Shown: positions 8,515 to 16,202 of the stretch, piece by piece
Numbering within the stretch: position 1 is the stretch's first letter
How the letters are laid out: each line of letters starts with the position of its first letter
NCBI GenBank assembly: GCA_002359055.1
Contig: DEQC01000040.1
Span: forward strand, 1-23,596
DNA: 23,596 nucleotides
Source of the DNA: Flavobacteriales bacterium UBA3376
GTDB lineage: Bacteria; Bacteroidota; Bacteroidia; Flavobacteriales; Weeksellaceae
Reading direction: 5' to 3'
The notes under the pieces: generated by a model
The model's input: only the letters and a program-made list of their open reading frames with translations
The model's database searches: none
Told to the model about the DNA's origin: nothing
Translations under genes and position numbers: made by a program

Positions 8515-8527
8515 TTAATTAACACAA
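8515..8527 (+). repeat. Leader direct repeat, copy 2 (TTAATTAACACAA)
   Basis: This is identical to 7985-7997 and lies 15 bases before the ATG of the large T9SS cargo gene. No Shine-Dalgarno sequence is obvious in either leader, as is usual in Bacteroidota, where A-rich leaders support initiation. Confidence 0.45.
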
Positions 8528-8542
8528 CAAAATTTTGATTAA

Positions 8543-11500
8543 ATGTTAAGAAATTTATTTATTATATTTTTACTGTTCTTGCTTGGAACGTCTAATGTCG
8601 TTTTGGGTCAAGGAACTGTAAATGTTACCAATGTGAATAGACAAGGGAATTTTTTTCTTTGTCAAAATTCTCCGGATCCAACTATTACAGTTGAAATGGT
8701 TACTTCAGACGGAAGTACAATAGTTGATGGAGATTTGGTCATTACAGATCCGTGTGGGTTTACTACATTGAAAGTTACAATAAGTAATCTTAGGTATTAC
8801 AAACCTTCTGTAAACTGGGTTCATGGTTTCTTTTTTCCAGATGGAGAAAATATTACAGTCTCCAATGTCAATTTACCAGCGGGATGGATTCCAATGGATA
8901 CTGTAACAGGAGCAAGTTGTTCTGTTGGTGAAACTGGAGGAGCTGGGTTTTATTTTGATGGTACAAGCAGTTCTACTTGTTGTTATGGTAATCCAAACTT
9001 TGATGGTGATCCGAGCAATAATTATGGAGATACTAATATGAGTTGTGATACTCCATTCAGTGTTCAATTTGACATGACATTTTGTAATAGTAAAGTTGAA
9101 ACAGCCTTAACTGAATTTGTTTTGAAGGGGACTTCAGATGGAAATACAGGATGTTATGGGAATCCTGATTTAAATGAGAATCTTGTTTCTTTTTCACTTC
9201 AAACAGTAGCCAGTGAGATTCCTTTATTTACGGAACCTGCATGGAATCCTGAAGTAATCACTCAGTGTTTTGATGGAGGTTTAACCATGAATTACATTGC
9301 TGTTTTGGAAGCAGAATGTGGTACTGGTGATCATGTAACTTGGTGGGATGCTATGGAAGGTGGAAACTTGATAGGAACAGGTTCTCCTTTTATGTATGAC
9401 CCTCCAGGAGATGCATGTCCAGGTGGACAAATCGTTTATGCTTCATGTTGTCCTGATGGTGAAGGTTGTGAAAGACAGCCAGTTACTATAAGTCACTGTT
9501 CACCGCCAATGGAAGCTCCGCTTTTTGATGAATTTGAAGCTTTGTGTCCAGGTGCAGAAAATCCATTGCCAAATATCTCTTTGGATGGAGCTACAGGAAC
9601 TTGGTCGCCAGAGTTTGATCCGTACAACTCAGGAACTTATACATTTATGCCTGATCCAGGTCAGTGTGCGACTTTACCAGTTCAGGTTGATATAGAAATT
9701 TTACCATATGTAGAATTATCGTTCAATGAAGTAGGTGAGTTGTGTCAAAATTCGACTCCTCCGCCTTTGCCTGCTCCGAATGAAGGTTATAATGGAACTT
9801 GGTTCCCTGAAATTATAGATACGAGTACACCAGGTACTTATACATATACATTTACACCAGATGATGCTTGTGCATTAGATGCAACTATTGAGGTGGTTAT
9901 CAATGAAGAAGTAGTCCCTGAGTTCAACAACTTACAAAATGTTTATTGTCAATTCGATGATGTGGCTGAATTGCCAAATTTATCTGACAATGGTTACAAT
10001 GGAACTTGGTCGCCAGCGGTGATTGATTCCAGTACTCCAGGAACCTATACTTATACATTTACACCTGATGTACCTGATTGTTTCCAAGCATTTAGTGTGG
10101 ATATTGTAATTGAAGAAACAATTATTCCGACATTTAATCCTGTTCCACCTTTGTGTCAATTTGAAACTGGAGCAGTGTTACCCTCTCCAATTGAAGGTGT
10201 TAACGGAACTTGGTTCCCTGCGACCATTGATACATCGACTCCAGGAATTTTTGAATACACTTTCACTCCAGAAGGTCAGTGTTCAGAAGCTGTAACAATC
10301 GAAATTGAAATTACAGAGGAAATTGTTCCTGAATTCAATTTACCGAATACATATTGTCAAGGAGAAGATCCAATTGCTTTAGAATCAATTTCGGACAACG
10401 GAGTGAACGGAATTTGGTTCCCAGCAACCATTGATACATCGACTCCTGGTACATTTACTTATACATTTACACCACAAGGTTCTTTGTGTGTCAATGAAAT
10501 TAATTTAGTGGTTCAAATCCAAGAAACACCAAGCTTGAACACGTTGCCAGCTCAATTCCTGTGCGATGAGGACTTCGATGGTATTTATGAAACCAATTTA
10601 AATGATTTGAGTCCGAGTTTAGGTGGTGGAACAAACGTGAATTATACTTATTATGCGTCTATGGCAGACCTCAATAGTGGTATATCTATTCCAGGTGGCC
10701 AATTGAACAATTATCAATTCGACGCTTTGCCAGCAACGATTTATGTAGTTGGTACTTCATTGCATGGATGTGAATCTCAAGCTGTTCCAATAGTGTTTAA
10801 CGAAGCTGATAGTGTTCAACACAACCCAGGACCATTTACTCCTTTGGATTTTTGTCCTGAAGATGCAGTTGATATCACTCAATATGAAGCTATGATCAGT
10901 TCAGCTATGGGTGTTGATTTTGAATATTATCCAACATTTAATGATGCGAGAAATCAAACATCTATGATTACTGATCCAGAAAGTTTTGTTCCGGGAAATA
11001 ATCAAAACTCAGTTTTTGTGAGATTGAATGCTGCAGCTGCTTGTTCGGCTATAGTTGAATTACAACTGAACAAATTGCCATCGCCAGTCTTAGAATTAGT
11101 GAATCAAGCAGTGATTTGTCCAGATACAGATTTAGAAGTTACTGCAACATCTGATATGGATAACGTAACTTTTGTTTGGACTTTACCTGATGGTTCAGAA
11201 TGGAATGGTGCCAGTCAAGTGATAACTGAAGCAGGTACTTATTCTGTGACTGCATACAGTGCAGACGGATGTAGAAGTGAAACAAGAACATTGACGGTTA
11301 AAAATCCAACTACACCAACGATAGTATCAGTTGATATTTCAGGAAGTTCAATTATTGTTGGAGCGAATAACAATGGAGAAGGACCGATGGAATATTCGTT
11401 GGATGGTGTGTTCTGGCAATCCAACAATAGGTTTGATAACTTGATTCCAGGTGAAACTTATATGGTTTATGTAAGATCTTCGGGTTGTATGGTAACCAGT

Positions 11501-11794
11501 TATGAAGTAACCGTTATTTTCTTCCCTAATTTCTTATCGCCAAATGATGATGGTGTAAATGATACTTGGGCAATCAGAGGAATAGAATCTGACTCAGGTG
11601 CAACCATCAAAATATTTGACCGATATGGAAAAATATTTGTCGATACCGTTTTCCAAGGCGAATATGAATGGAATGGAAAATACATGGGAAGAAGCGTAGC
11701 TTCAGGTGATTATTGGTATATCATCAACGTTCCAGGAGATGGAGTAGTGCCAGATAGGAAATTTACTGGTCATGTCACAGTTAGAAATCAATAG
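8543..11794 (+). CDS. Repeat-containing secreted protein with type B T9SS sorting domain (gliding-motility-associated C-terminal domain)
   Basis: This 1083-residue surface or secreted protein has an N-terminal signal peptide (about residues 1-22, 'FLLFLLGTSNVVLG'). A Cys- and Gly-rich N-terminal region follows (about 25-325) with 'CCYGNPNFDGDPSNNYGD' and a second 'GCYGNPDLNEN'. Then come five tandem units of about 68 residues (326-664), each with 'NGTW(F/S)P..IDTSTPG..TYTFTP' and one or two cysteines. Ig-like segments follow ('FLCDEDFDGIYETNLNDL', 'VTATSDMDNVTFVWTLPDG'). The last 91 residues (993-1083) are the type B sorting domain: 'FLSPNDDGVNDTWAI', 'IKIFDRYGK', 'WNGKYMGRSVASGDYWY', 'GHVTVRN'. 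Such cargo crosses the outer membrane through the type IX system and is usually an adhesin. It ends in a terminator, and a PorP/SprF gene follows. The ligand is unknown. Confidence 0.93.
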   Translation: MLRNLFIIFLLFLLGTSNVVLGQGTVNVTNVNRQGNFFLCQNSPDPTITVEMVTSDGSTIVDGDLVITDPCGFTTLKVTISNLRYYKPSVNWVHGFFFPDGENITVSNVNLPAGWIPMDTVTGASCSVGETGGAGFYFDGTSSSTCCYGNPNFDGDPSNNYGDTNMSCDTPFSVQFDMTFCNSKVETALTEFVLKGTSDGNTGCYGNPDLNENLVSFSLQTVASEIPLFTEPAWNPEVITQCFDGGLTMNYIAVLEAECGTGDHVTWWDAMEGGNLIGTGSPFMYDPPGDACPGGQIVYASCCPDGEGCERQPVTISHCSPPMEAPLFDEFEALCPGAENPLPNISLDGATGTWSPEFDPYNSGTYTFMPDPGQCATLPVQVDIEILPYVELSFNEVGELCQNSTPPPLPAPNEGYNGTWFPEIIDTSTPGTYTYTFTPDDACALDATIEVVINEEVVPEFNNLQNVYCQFDDVAELPNLSDNGYNGTWSPAVIDSSTPGTYTYTFTPDVPDCFQAFSVDIVIEETIIPTFNPVPPLCQFETGAVLPSPIEGVNGTWFPATIDTSTPGIFEYTFTPEGQCSEAVTIEIEITEEIVPEFNLPNTYCQGEDPIALESISDNGVNGIWFPATIDTSTPGTFTYTFTPQGSLCVNEINLVVQIQETPSLNTLPAQFLCDEDFDGIYETNLNDLSPSLGGGTNVNYTYYASMADLNSGISIPGGQLNNYQFDALPATIYVVGTSLHGCESQAVPIVFNEADSVQHNPGPFTPLDFCPEDAVDITQYEAMISSAMGVDFEYYPTFNDARNQTSMITDPESFVPGNNQNSVFVRLNAAAACSAIVELQLNKLPSPVLELVNQAVICPDTDLEVTATSDMDNVTFVWTLPDGSEWNGASQVITEAGTYSVTAYSADGCRSETRTLTVKNPTTPTIVSVDISGSSIIVGANNNGEGPMEYSLDGVFWQSNNRFDNLIPGETYMVYVRSSGCMVTSYEVTVIFFPNFLSPNDDGVNDTWAIRGIESDSGATIKIFDRYGKIFVDTVFQGEYEWNGKYMGRSVASGDYWYIINVPGDGVVPDRKFTGHVTVRNQ
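9518..10534 (+). repeat. Five tandem ~68-codon repeats inside the T9SS cargo gene
   Basis: Units start at about 9518, 9716, 9920, 10130 and 10331 and span 66, 68, 70, 67 and 68 codons. Each reads as a cysteine-led entry ('LC' or 'YC'), the core 'NGTWFPATIDTSTPG', then 'YTFTP' and a beta-strand ending in 'VP'. Unit 1 is the most divergent ('TGTWSPEFDPYNSGTYTF'). Units 4 and 5 share an exact 20-base run (10223-10242 and 10427-10446, 204 bases apart), which points to recent internal duplication or gene conversion. Probably they are stalk-forming Ig-like modules. Confidence 0.85.
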
Positions 11795-11819
11795 TATTTA
11801 ATTTATTTATATAAAACTG

Positions 11820-11848
11820 AAAGGGACTTATGAAAATGAGTCCCTTTT
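11820..11848 (+). terminator. Rho-independent terminator after the T9SS cargo gene
   Basis: A stem pairs 11820-11828 with 11839-11847. It can be extended by three more pairs (one G-U) to leave a GAAA tetraloop at 11832-11835. It is followed by a short T run ending at 11848. It lies 25 bases after the stop codon and suggests that the PorP/SprF gene 400 bases downstream has its own promoter. Confidence 0.75.
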
Positions 11849-12247
11849 AAAATTAATTGATGAGATTGTTCTTTTGAAAATATCAATTGTAATTAAGAAT
11901 AATTTTAACAATTTTAAGCGAAGAATATGCTCGATTTGAAAATTTATAAACTATTATTTATATCGTATTCAATATGAACAAGGTATAAAATCAACAGCTT
12001 CGGATATGCAAAGCATATTTTCAGAAATTAGCTTCAATAGGCTGATGTAATGAATTTAGGAATAAAATAATTTTATTTTTATGAAAAAATATTTGTAGAT
12101 TCGAACCTATATTTAATTCTGATCAAAATTTATAGTTAAATCAAGGTTAAGAGTTGTATAATTTTCAAGACATTTATAAATCATAAGTATTCGTTTGGGT
12201 ATAATATATAAAACGTTTGTTCGTTAGAAAAGAGAGATAACACACAC
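11849..12247. other. 399-base AT-rich intergenic region before the PorP/SprF gene
   Basis: I see no open frame, tRNA or known RNA here. It holds a small hairpin at 12004-12018 (ATATGC-AAA-GCATAT) followed by four T, which could be a weak terminator or RNA element. TATATTTA at 12108-12115 is one base off the -7 consensus and would give a leader of about 125 bases for the downstream gene. The last bases before the ATG are A/C-rich (ACACACAC). Confidence 0.5.
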
Positions 12248-13210
12248 ATGAGAAAAAAATTATTGACAATAGTTCTTGTTTTTATTACTTTACCAATATT
12301 GGCTCAAGAGGGTTTACCGTTTTACAATCATTATTTAGTAAGTGACAATTATCTAATCAACCCATCCTATGCGGGTGTTGATCCTGAAGTTTTGAGTGTA
12401 AGTGCAACTTATAGAAATCAGTGGGCAGATTTGCCTGAAAGCCCAAATACTCAAACCATTAGTGCACACGCAACTGTTATTGATCGATTGGCTTTTGGTT
12501 TATATGTCTTTAAAGATGAAAACGGATTGTCAAGTTTACAAGGTATAAATCTATCCGCTGCTTATCATATTCCTATCAATTCAAGACGTGATTTGAGATG
12601 GAACGAAAAAGAGGATATTTTTTCTTTCGGTTTGTCCTACAATAACTTCCAACAATCGCTCGATAGAGATAGAGTTATAGTTGCTGATCCAACTGATCCA
12701 ACTTTGGACGATCCAAATTACAGTTTAGGTTATTTCAACCTGGGAATTTCTTTTAAATATGCCGGAGCATTTGGAGGAATCTCAGTTTTAGATATTCCAT
12801 TGAGAGAAAATGAAGCGGTTGCCAATGGTATCGAACCTTTGCCTTCGCAATATTTCTTTTTGTTGGGATACAATATTTACCTCAATGAAGGAGTGATTAT
12901 TTCACCTTCAATGACCATGAATTTGAATTCGAATTCTACGAGAAGATTTGATTTGAATTTGATGTCTCACATTGCTTTTGGCGATAGACAACAAGGTTTG
13001 GATTTAGGTGTTTCTTATAGACAAGACATCGATAAAAACGGAGCACAAGGATTAAATGTTTCTCCGATAGTGAAATTGAAAATCGGAGAATTGAGAATTG
13101 GAATGGCTTACGATATCGGTCTTTCGGACATAGCTAAAGAAGCTGGAAACGGTGTACTTTTTAGCTTGGGATACAACTTTGGAAATCCATTCAAACCGGA
13201 TTTTAGATAA
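12248..13210 (+). CDS. PorP/SprF family type IX secretion outer-membrane protein
   Basis: This 320-residue protein has a signal peptide (residues 1-19, 'VFITLPILA', then 'QEGLPFYNHY'). The N-terminal hallmark of the family is plain: 'YLINPSYAGVDPE' and 'VSATYRNQWADLPESPNTQTISAH'. The rest alternates amphipathic beta-strands and turns and ends with 'GVLFSLGYNFG', as expected for an outer-membrane beta-barrel. In Flavobacterium johnsoniae, SprF is needed for secretion of the adhesin SprB, and PorP/SprF paralogues are commonly encoded beside type B T9SS cargo. The gene follows such a cargo gene, so it is probably the dedicated partner. A terminator and a 399-base gap between them argue for separate transcription. 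It is not the core PorP by context, since no porKLMN genes are next to it. Confidence 0.9.
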   Translation: MRKKLLTIVLVFITLPILAQEGLPFYNHYLVSDNYLINPSYAGVDPEVLSVSATYRNQWADLPESPNTQTISAHATVIDRLAFGLYVFKDENGLSSLQGINLSAAYHIPINSRRDLRWNEKEDIFSFGLSYNNFQQSLDRDRVIVADPTDPTLDDPNYSLGYFNLGISFKYAGAFGGISVLDIPLRENEAVANGIEPLPSQYFFLLGYNIYLNEGVIISPSMTMNLNSNSTRRFDLNLMSHIAFGDRQQGLDLGVSYRQDIDKNGAQGLNVSPIVKLKIGELRIGMAYDIGLSDIAKEAGNGVLFSLGYNFGNPFKPDFR

Positions 13211-13328
13211 TCGATAAGAATATCTAACGATTAAAAAGCTTATTTATTTTCGTTCTAAATAATAATAATAAAAATCATATTGTTATTTTATAAAATTTAT
13301 TAGCTTGCAGCGATAAAATATAAACAAT

Positions 13329-13763
13329 ATGAAAAAATTACTTTTAGCATCAGCAATTTTATTTTCTGGGATTGCATTTACATCATGTAGTGATGACGAT
13401 GATGTAATAGTTACAGAACAAAACGAACTAGTAGGAACTTGGAAAGCTGAATTTTTGACTTATCAATTTGGTGGTCACGGAGGAACTTATCCTTATGATC
13501 ATGAAATTTTCAAACAAGGTTGTGCAACAGATTATTTGACAATCAATAGCGACCAAACAGCTGTATTAGTTGAAAATAATAGAGTAGAAGAGGATTGTAT
13601 AGATGAATCAAAAGATGGAACTTGGACCGATCAAACGATTACTTTAAATGGTGATGATGTACGTACAATTTCTTCTGTAAATTCAGATACATTAGTTTTA
13701 GTATATCCATTGACTATGATGGGTGCAACTGTTGACGTAACTGTTGAATATTCAAGACAATAA
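13329..13763 (+). CDS. Lipocalin-like surface lipoprotein
   Basis: This 144-residue protein has a lipoprotein signal peptide ending in 'AFTSC', with the lipidated Cys20. The acidic 'SDDDD' right after the cysteine resembles the lipoprotein export signal that sends Bacteroidota lipoproteins to the cell surface. The mature domain starts with 'LVGTWKAEFLTYQFG', the usual opening of lipocalin-like (DUF4923/Lipocalin_4-type) domains. It has two cysteines ('KQGCATD' and 'EEDCID') that could form a disulfide, and it ends 'YPLTMMGATVDVTVEYSRQ'. The ligand is unknown. A paralogue without signal peptide follows in the same frame after the TAA and three bases. No -7 consensus is seen upstream, only a 12-bp AT palindrome at 13285-13296. 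Confidence 0.8.
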   Translation: MKKLLLASAILFSGIAFTSCSDDDDVIVTEQNELVGTWKAEFLTYQFGGHGGTYPYDHEIFKQGCATDYLTINSDQTAVLVENNRVEEDCIDESKDGTWTDQTITLNGDDVRTISSVNSDTLVLVYPLTMMGATVDVTVEYSRQ

Positions 13764-13766
13764 TTC

Positions 13767-14114
13767 ATGAATTCTGCTCAATTAATCGGTTCTTGGAAAG
13801 CCGAAACGCTTAGTTATCAGTTTGGTGATCACAAAGGAACTTATCCTTTTGACCATGAATATTTGAAACAAGGCTGTAAAACGGACATTTTGGTTATCAA
13901 TGATGATTTTACAGTTGCTTTGCACGAAAACAATAGAGTTGAAGACCAATGCAAAGATTTTATTACCCAAGGAAAAGTAGAAGATGAAATTATCGTTTTC
14001 GATAATCATCAACGATTAATTGACAATGTAGATGACTCTAAATTGTTATTGAAATACCCATTGACCATGATGGGACAAACCATTGAAGTGACAGTTGAGT
14101 ATTCTAAACAATAA
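13767..14114 (+). CDS. Lipocalin-like protein without export signal, tandem paralogue
   Basis: This 115-residue protein is clearly homologous along its whole length to the mature domain of the preceding lipoprotein, with about half of positions identical by eye. Shared blocks include '(V/I)G(T/S)WKAE', 'YQFG.H.GTYP.DHE', 'KQGC.TD', 'ENNRVE', 'YPLTMMG' and 'VTVEYS(R/K)Q'. Both cysteines are kept. It begins 'MNSAQLIGSW' with no signal peptide, and an in-frame TAA lies one codon upstream, so no longer start is possible. It shares the reading frame of the first gene. It may be a cytosolic protein made by coupled translation, or the second domain of a two-domain lipoprotein made by readthrough. 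Since both copies end in Gln-TAA after the same motif, the first stop looks like the true end of the ancestral unit rather than a new nonsense mutation. Confidence 0.75.
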   Translation: MNSAQLIGSWKAETLSYQFGDHKGTYPFDHEYLKQGCKTDILVINDDFTVALHENNRVEDQCKDFITQGKVEDEIIVFDNHQRLIDNVDDSKLLLKYPLTMMGQTIEVTVEYSKQ

Positions 14115-14131
14115 AAGAAATTTAGATAAAT

Positions 14132-14162
14132 AAAAAAGGGTCGATTTTTCGACCCTTTTTTT
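14132..14162. terminator. Bidirectional terminator between the lipocalin pair and the beta-helix gene
   Basis: A perfect 13-bp stem (14132-14144 with 14149-14161) has a TTTT loop, a GC-containing core and A tract/T tract flanks on both sides. It lies between two convergent genes and can end transcription on either strand. Confidence 0.9.
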
Positions 14163-14178
14163 GTTCTTCCAATTGAAA

Positions 14179-15639
14179 TTATTGAACAATTAATCTTTCT
14201 ATCGATTTTGAATGCTCTGTAATGAATTCCAAAATATAAACTCCTTTCTTCATTTCTGTAGAGAAGTTGTTGGTTCCACTATTTACTTTATAAGTTTGAA
14301 TCAATCTTCCATTCAAATCATAAACGTTCAAAGTAGCAGCTGTAGTTGAATTTACATTGAACGAATGTTTTGCTGGATTTGGATAGATTTCAAACTTGTT
14401 TTTCTCTAAATCAACTGTATTCATCAATCCACATTCGATGTATGGATCATAACTAACTTCACCCAAAGTACTGTCATCTGGATTATGGAAAATTACTCCT
14501 TCAACATCATCTATAGTAACTTCTTGTCCTTCGATCCAACAGTTGTGAAGCGCCATAATATCATTCGGAGTATTGTTGTAAATCGCATAAATTTCTCCAC
14601 CATTTCCATTTTCACTGAAAATATTCATTCCAGGATTTTCATCATCAGGATTATTACTTCCGAAATTCGCTTGAGCAGTTCCTTGTAAAGTAACTCCCCA
14701 TAAATTTCTTCGGATTTCATTGCCATGAACTTGAACCATATTTGTGTTGAATAAATTAATTCCACTTCCACCCAACATAGGATCTCCTTCTGTATCATTG
14801 TCTTCAATGATATTGTCTGAAATTGTTCCAGATGAATTTCCTAAAACTGCGATTCCAAATCTGTTGTCTCTAACCTCGTTTCCAGAAATTAAAACATTGT
14901 TTTCTACACCTAACAAACTCGAAACTGAAATTCCACCCACTCGAGTCAAATCTCTATCTCCGATTACAACATTGTTGATGACTTTGGTCAAATTTCCTGA
15001 TCCACTTGGTCCCATATTGATTTGAGGAGCATTTGCATTGGATTGGTTATTTCCTTCAAAGTAGTTGCCTTCAATAGTCGCTGCTGCAGAAGTGTTCGCA
15101 CCTGAAGCTAATGCAGCTCTTTCATTGAATTTAAAAACAGAATTCATAATGATTGGGCTACTGTTCGAAAAAGAAATAGCACCTCCTGTAGAAACACCTG
15201 CGCTTTGATAAGAAACCTCACAGTCGTACATCTCGAAGTCATACGTCAAAACTCTTAAACCTCCACCATAAGTGATAGTAGTGTTTTTAAAATAAACACT
15301 TGAAGTATTTCTGAACATAAATCCTCCGAAAGGTCTTTCTGGATCGACAGCAGTAATGATGATTTCATCAGCATCAGAAGTAAAACCACCTTCGATTTCG
15401 ATTTCTATATCTTCTTCAATTTTTAAGGTAAGATTTTCGTCCAAAACCAATGCATCGTTCTCCATGATAAGAATATCTTCCAACAAAGTGTATTCGTTAC
15501 CATCAACGGTAATCGTACTCGGTGACATATTTGCAATGTCATCCAAAGAAAGTACTACTCCAGTATTTGGGCTGGTAAACTGAGCTTGGGAAAAGCAAAA
15601 TACCAAAAGTAGAACAGCAGTAAATAAATTTTTCATCAT
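14179..15639 (-). CDS. Secreted right-handed beta-helix protein with type A T9SS sorting domain
   Basis: This 486-residue protein has a signal peptide ('FTAVLLLVFCFSQA', cleavage near residue 20 before 'QFTSPN'). The centre (about residues 95-370) is a run of short strand-turn units such as 'GNYFEGNN', 'NVLISGNEVRDNRFGIAV', 'GTISDNIIEDND' and 'VHGNEIRRNLWGVTL'. This is the pattern of parallel beta-helix (PbH1/NosD-like) proteins, many of which bind or cut polysaccharides. No catalytic motif stands out, so enzyme activity is not claimed. The C-terminal ~70 residues form a type A sorting domain: 'FEIYPNPAKHSFNV', 'LNVYDLNGRLI', 'MKKGVYILEF'. Two adjacent ATG codons (15639 and 15636) could start it. 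It is divergent from the Rrf2 gene across a 99-base gap. Confidence 0.88.
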   Translation of the reverse strand: MMKNLFTAVLLLVFCFSQAQFTSPNTGVVLSLDDIANMSPSTITVDGNEYTLLEDILIMENDALVLDENLTLKIEEDIEIEIEGGFTSDADEIIITAVDPERPFGGFMFRNTSSVYFKNTTITYGGGLRVLTYDFEMYDCEVSYQSAGVSTGGAISFSNSSPIIMNSVFKFNERAALASGANTSAAATIEGNYFEGNNQSNANAPQINMGPSGSGNLTKVINNVVIGDRDLTRVGGISVSSLLGVENNVLISGNEVRDNRFGIAVLGNSSGTISDNIIEDNDTEGDPMLGGSGINLFNTNMVQVHGNEIRRNLWGVTLQGTAQANFGSNNPDDENPGMNIFSENGNGGEIYAIYNNTPNDIMALHNCWIEGQEVTIDDVEGVIFHNPDDSTLGEVSYDPYIECGLMNTVDLEKNKFEIYPNPAKHSFNVNSTTAATLNVYDLNGRLIQTYKVNSGTNNFSTEMKKGVYILEFITEHSKSIERLIVQ

Positions 15640-15694
15640 TTTTTTGTTTTAATTTTGTTAAGTTGCAATTTATGATAAATTAACGAAATTTGTT

Positions 15695-15704
15695 TCAGAT
15701 CTGA
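15695..15704. promoter_or_regulatory. Palindrome TCAGATCTGA in the Rrf2/beta-helix divergent region
   Basis: This perfect 10-bp dyad, extendable with one mismatch, lies 34 bases before the Rrf2 start and 55 bases before the beta-helix start. It could be an operator of the Rrf2 regulator acting on itself or on both genes. No direct evidence supports this. Confidence 0.25.
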
Positions 15705-15738
15705 GATTTGATATTAAATAAATTGTAATAGTACACTT

Positions 15739-16146
15739 ATGTTGACAAAGAAAACAAAATATGGTTTGAAGGCGATGAGTTATTTGGCTAAACATGATGA
15801 TGAAGCGCCAATTCTGATTTCTGAAATTTCAACAGCTGAAAAAATTCCATTGAAATTTTTGGAAGGAATTTTATTGGAGCTTAAGAAAAGTGGATTTTTA
15901 GATTCAAAGAAAGGTAAGGGAGGTGGTTATTATCTCAATGTTGAAGCAAATAAAATAAACATTGCTACCATCATTCGAGTATTGGAAGGTCCTATAGCAT
16001 TGTTGCCTTGCGTGAGCTTGAATTACTATAAAAAATGTGAAGATTGTGTGGATGAAGAAACTTGCTCTCTCAATAGAATTATGGTACAAGTAAGGGATCA
16101 GACCCTCAAGGTTTTAGAAAATCAAACTTTAGAAGATCTCATCTAA
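15739..16146 (+). CDS. Rrf2 family transcriptional regulator with cysteine cluster
   Basis: This 135-residue DNA-binding protein opens with 'LTKKTKYGLKAMSYLA', the typical N-terminus of Rrf2 winged-helix proteins. The recognition region is 'IPLKFLEGILLELKKSGFLDSKKGKGGGYYL', with the glycine-rich wing at residues 57-66. Four cysteines lie at 91, 100, 103 and 109 ('LPCVS', 'KKCEDC', 'EETCSLN'), the region where IscR and NsrR bind an Fe-S cluster. The spacing differs from the C-X5-C-X5-C of IscR, so cluster or redox sensing is plausible but the exact class is not settled. It is the only regulator in the window. It is divergent from the beta-helix gene and is followed by a possible small RNA before the convergent recN. 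Confidence 0.9.
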   Translation: MLTKKTKYGLKAMSYLAKHDDEAPILISEISTAEKIPLKFLEGILLELKKSGFLDSKKGKGGGYYLNVEANKINIATIIRVLEGPIALLPCVSLNYYKKCEDCVDEETCSLNRIMVQVRDQTLKVLENQTLEDLI

Positions 16147-16188
16147 AGTTTTTTTAACATAATACTATACTTAATCAGTAGACTTTTG

Positions 16189-16196
16189 TATATTTG
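16189..16196 (+). promoter_or_regulatory. -7 promoter element TATATTTG for a possible small RNA
   Basis: This is an exact match to the Bacteroidota -7 consensus TAnnTTTG, 43 bases downstream of the Rrf2 stop. There is no protein-coding gene on the plus strand downstream of it before the terminator at 16281-16317. No TTG at the ideal -33 position was found. Confidence 0.5.
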
Positions 16197-16202
16197 TGCA
16201 AT

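Noticed and set aside
13208..13233. Hairpin TAATCG...CGATTA after the PorP/SprF gene as a terminator
   Set aside because: Only six outer pairs with a 14-base loop, AT-rich and with no T tract; too weak to call.
13249..13296. AAT trinucleotide run and 12-bp AT palindrome before the lipocalin lipoprotein
   Set aside because: Short and of minimal complexity; no sign of a variable repeat or defined operator.
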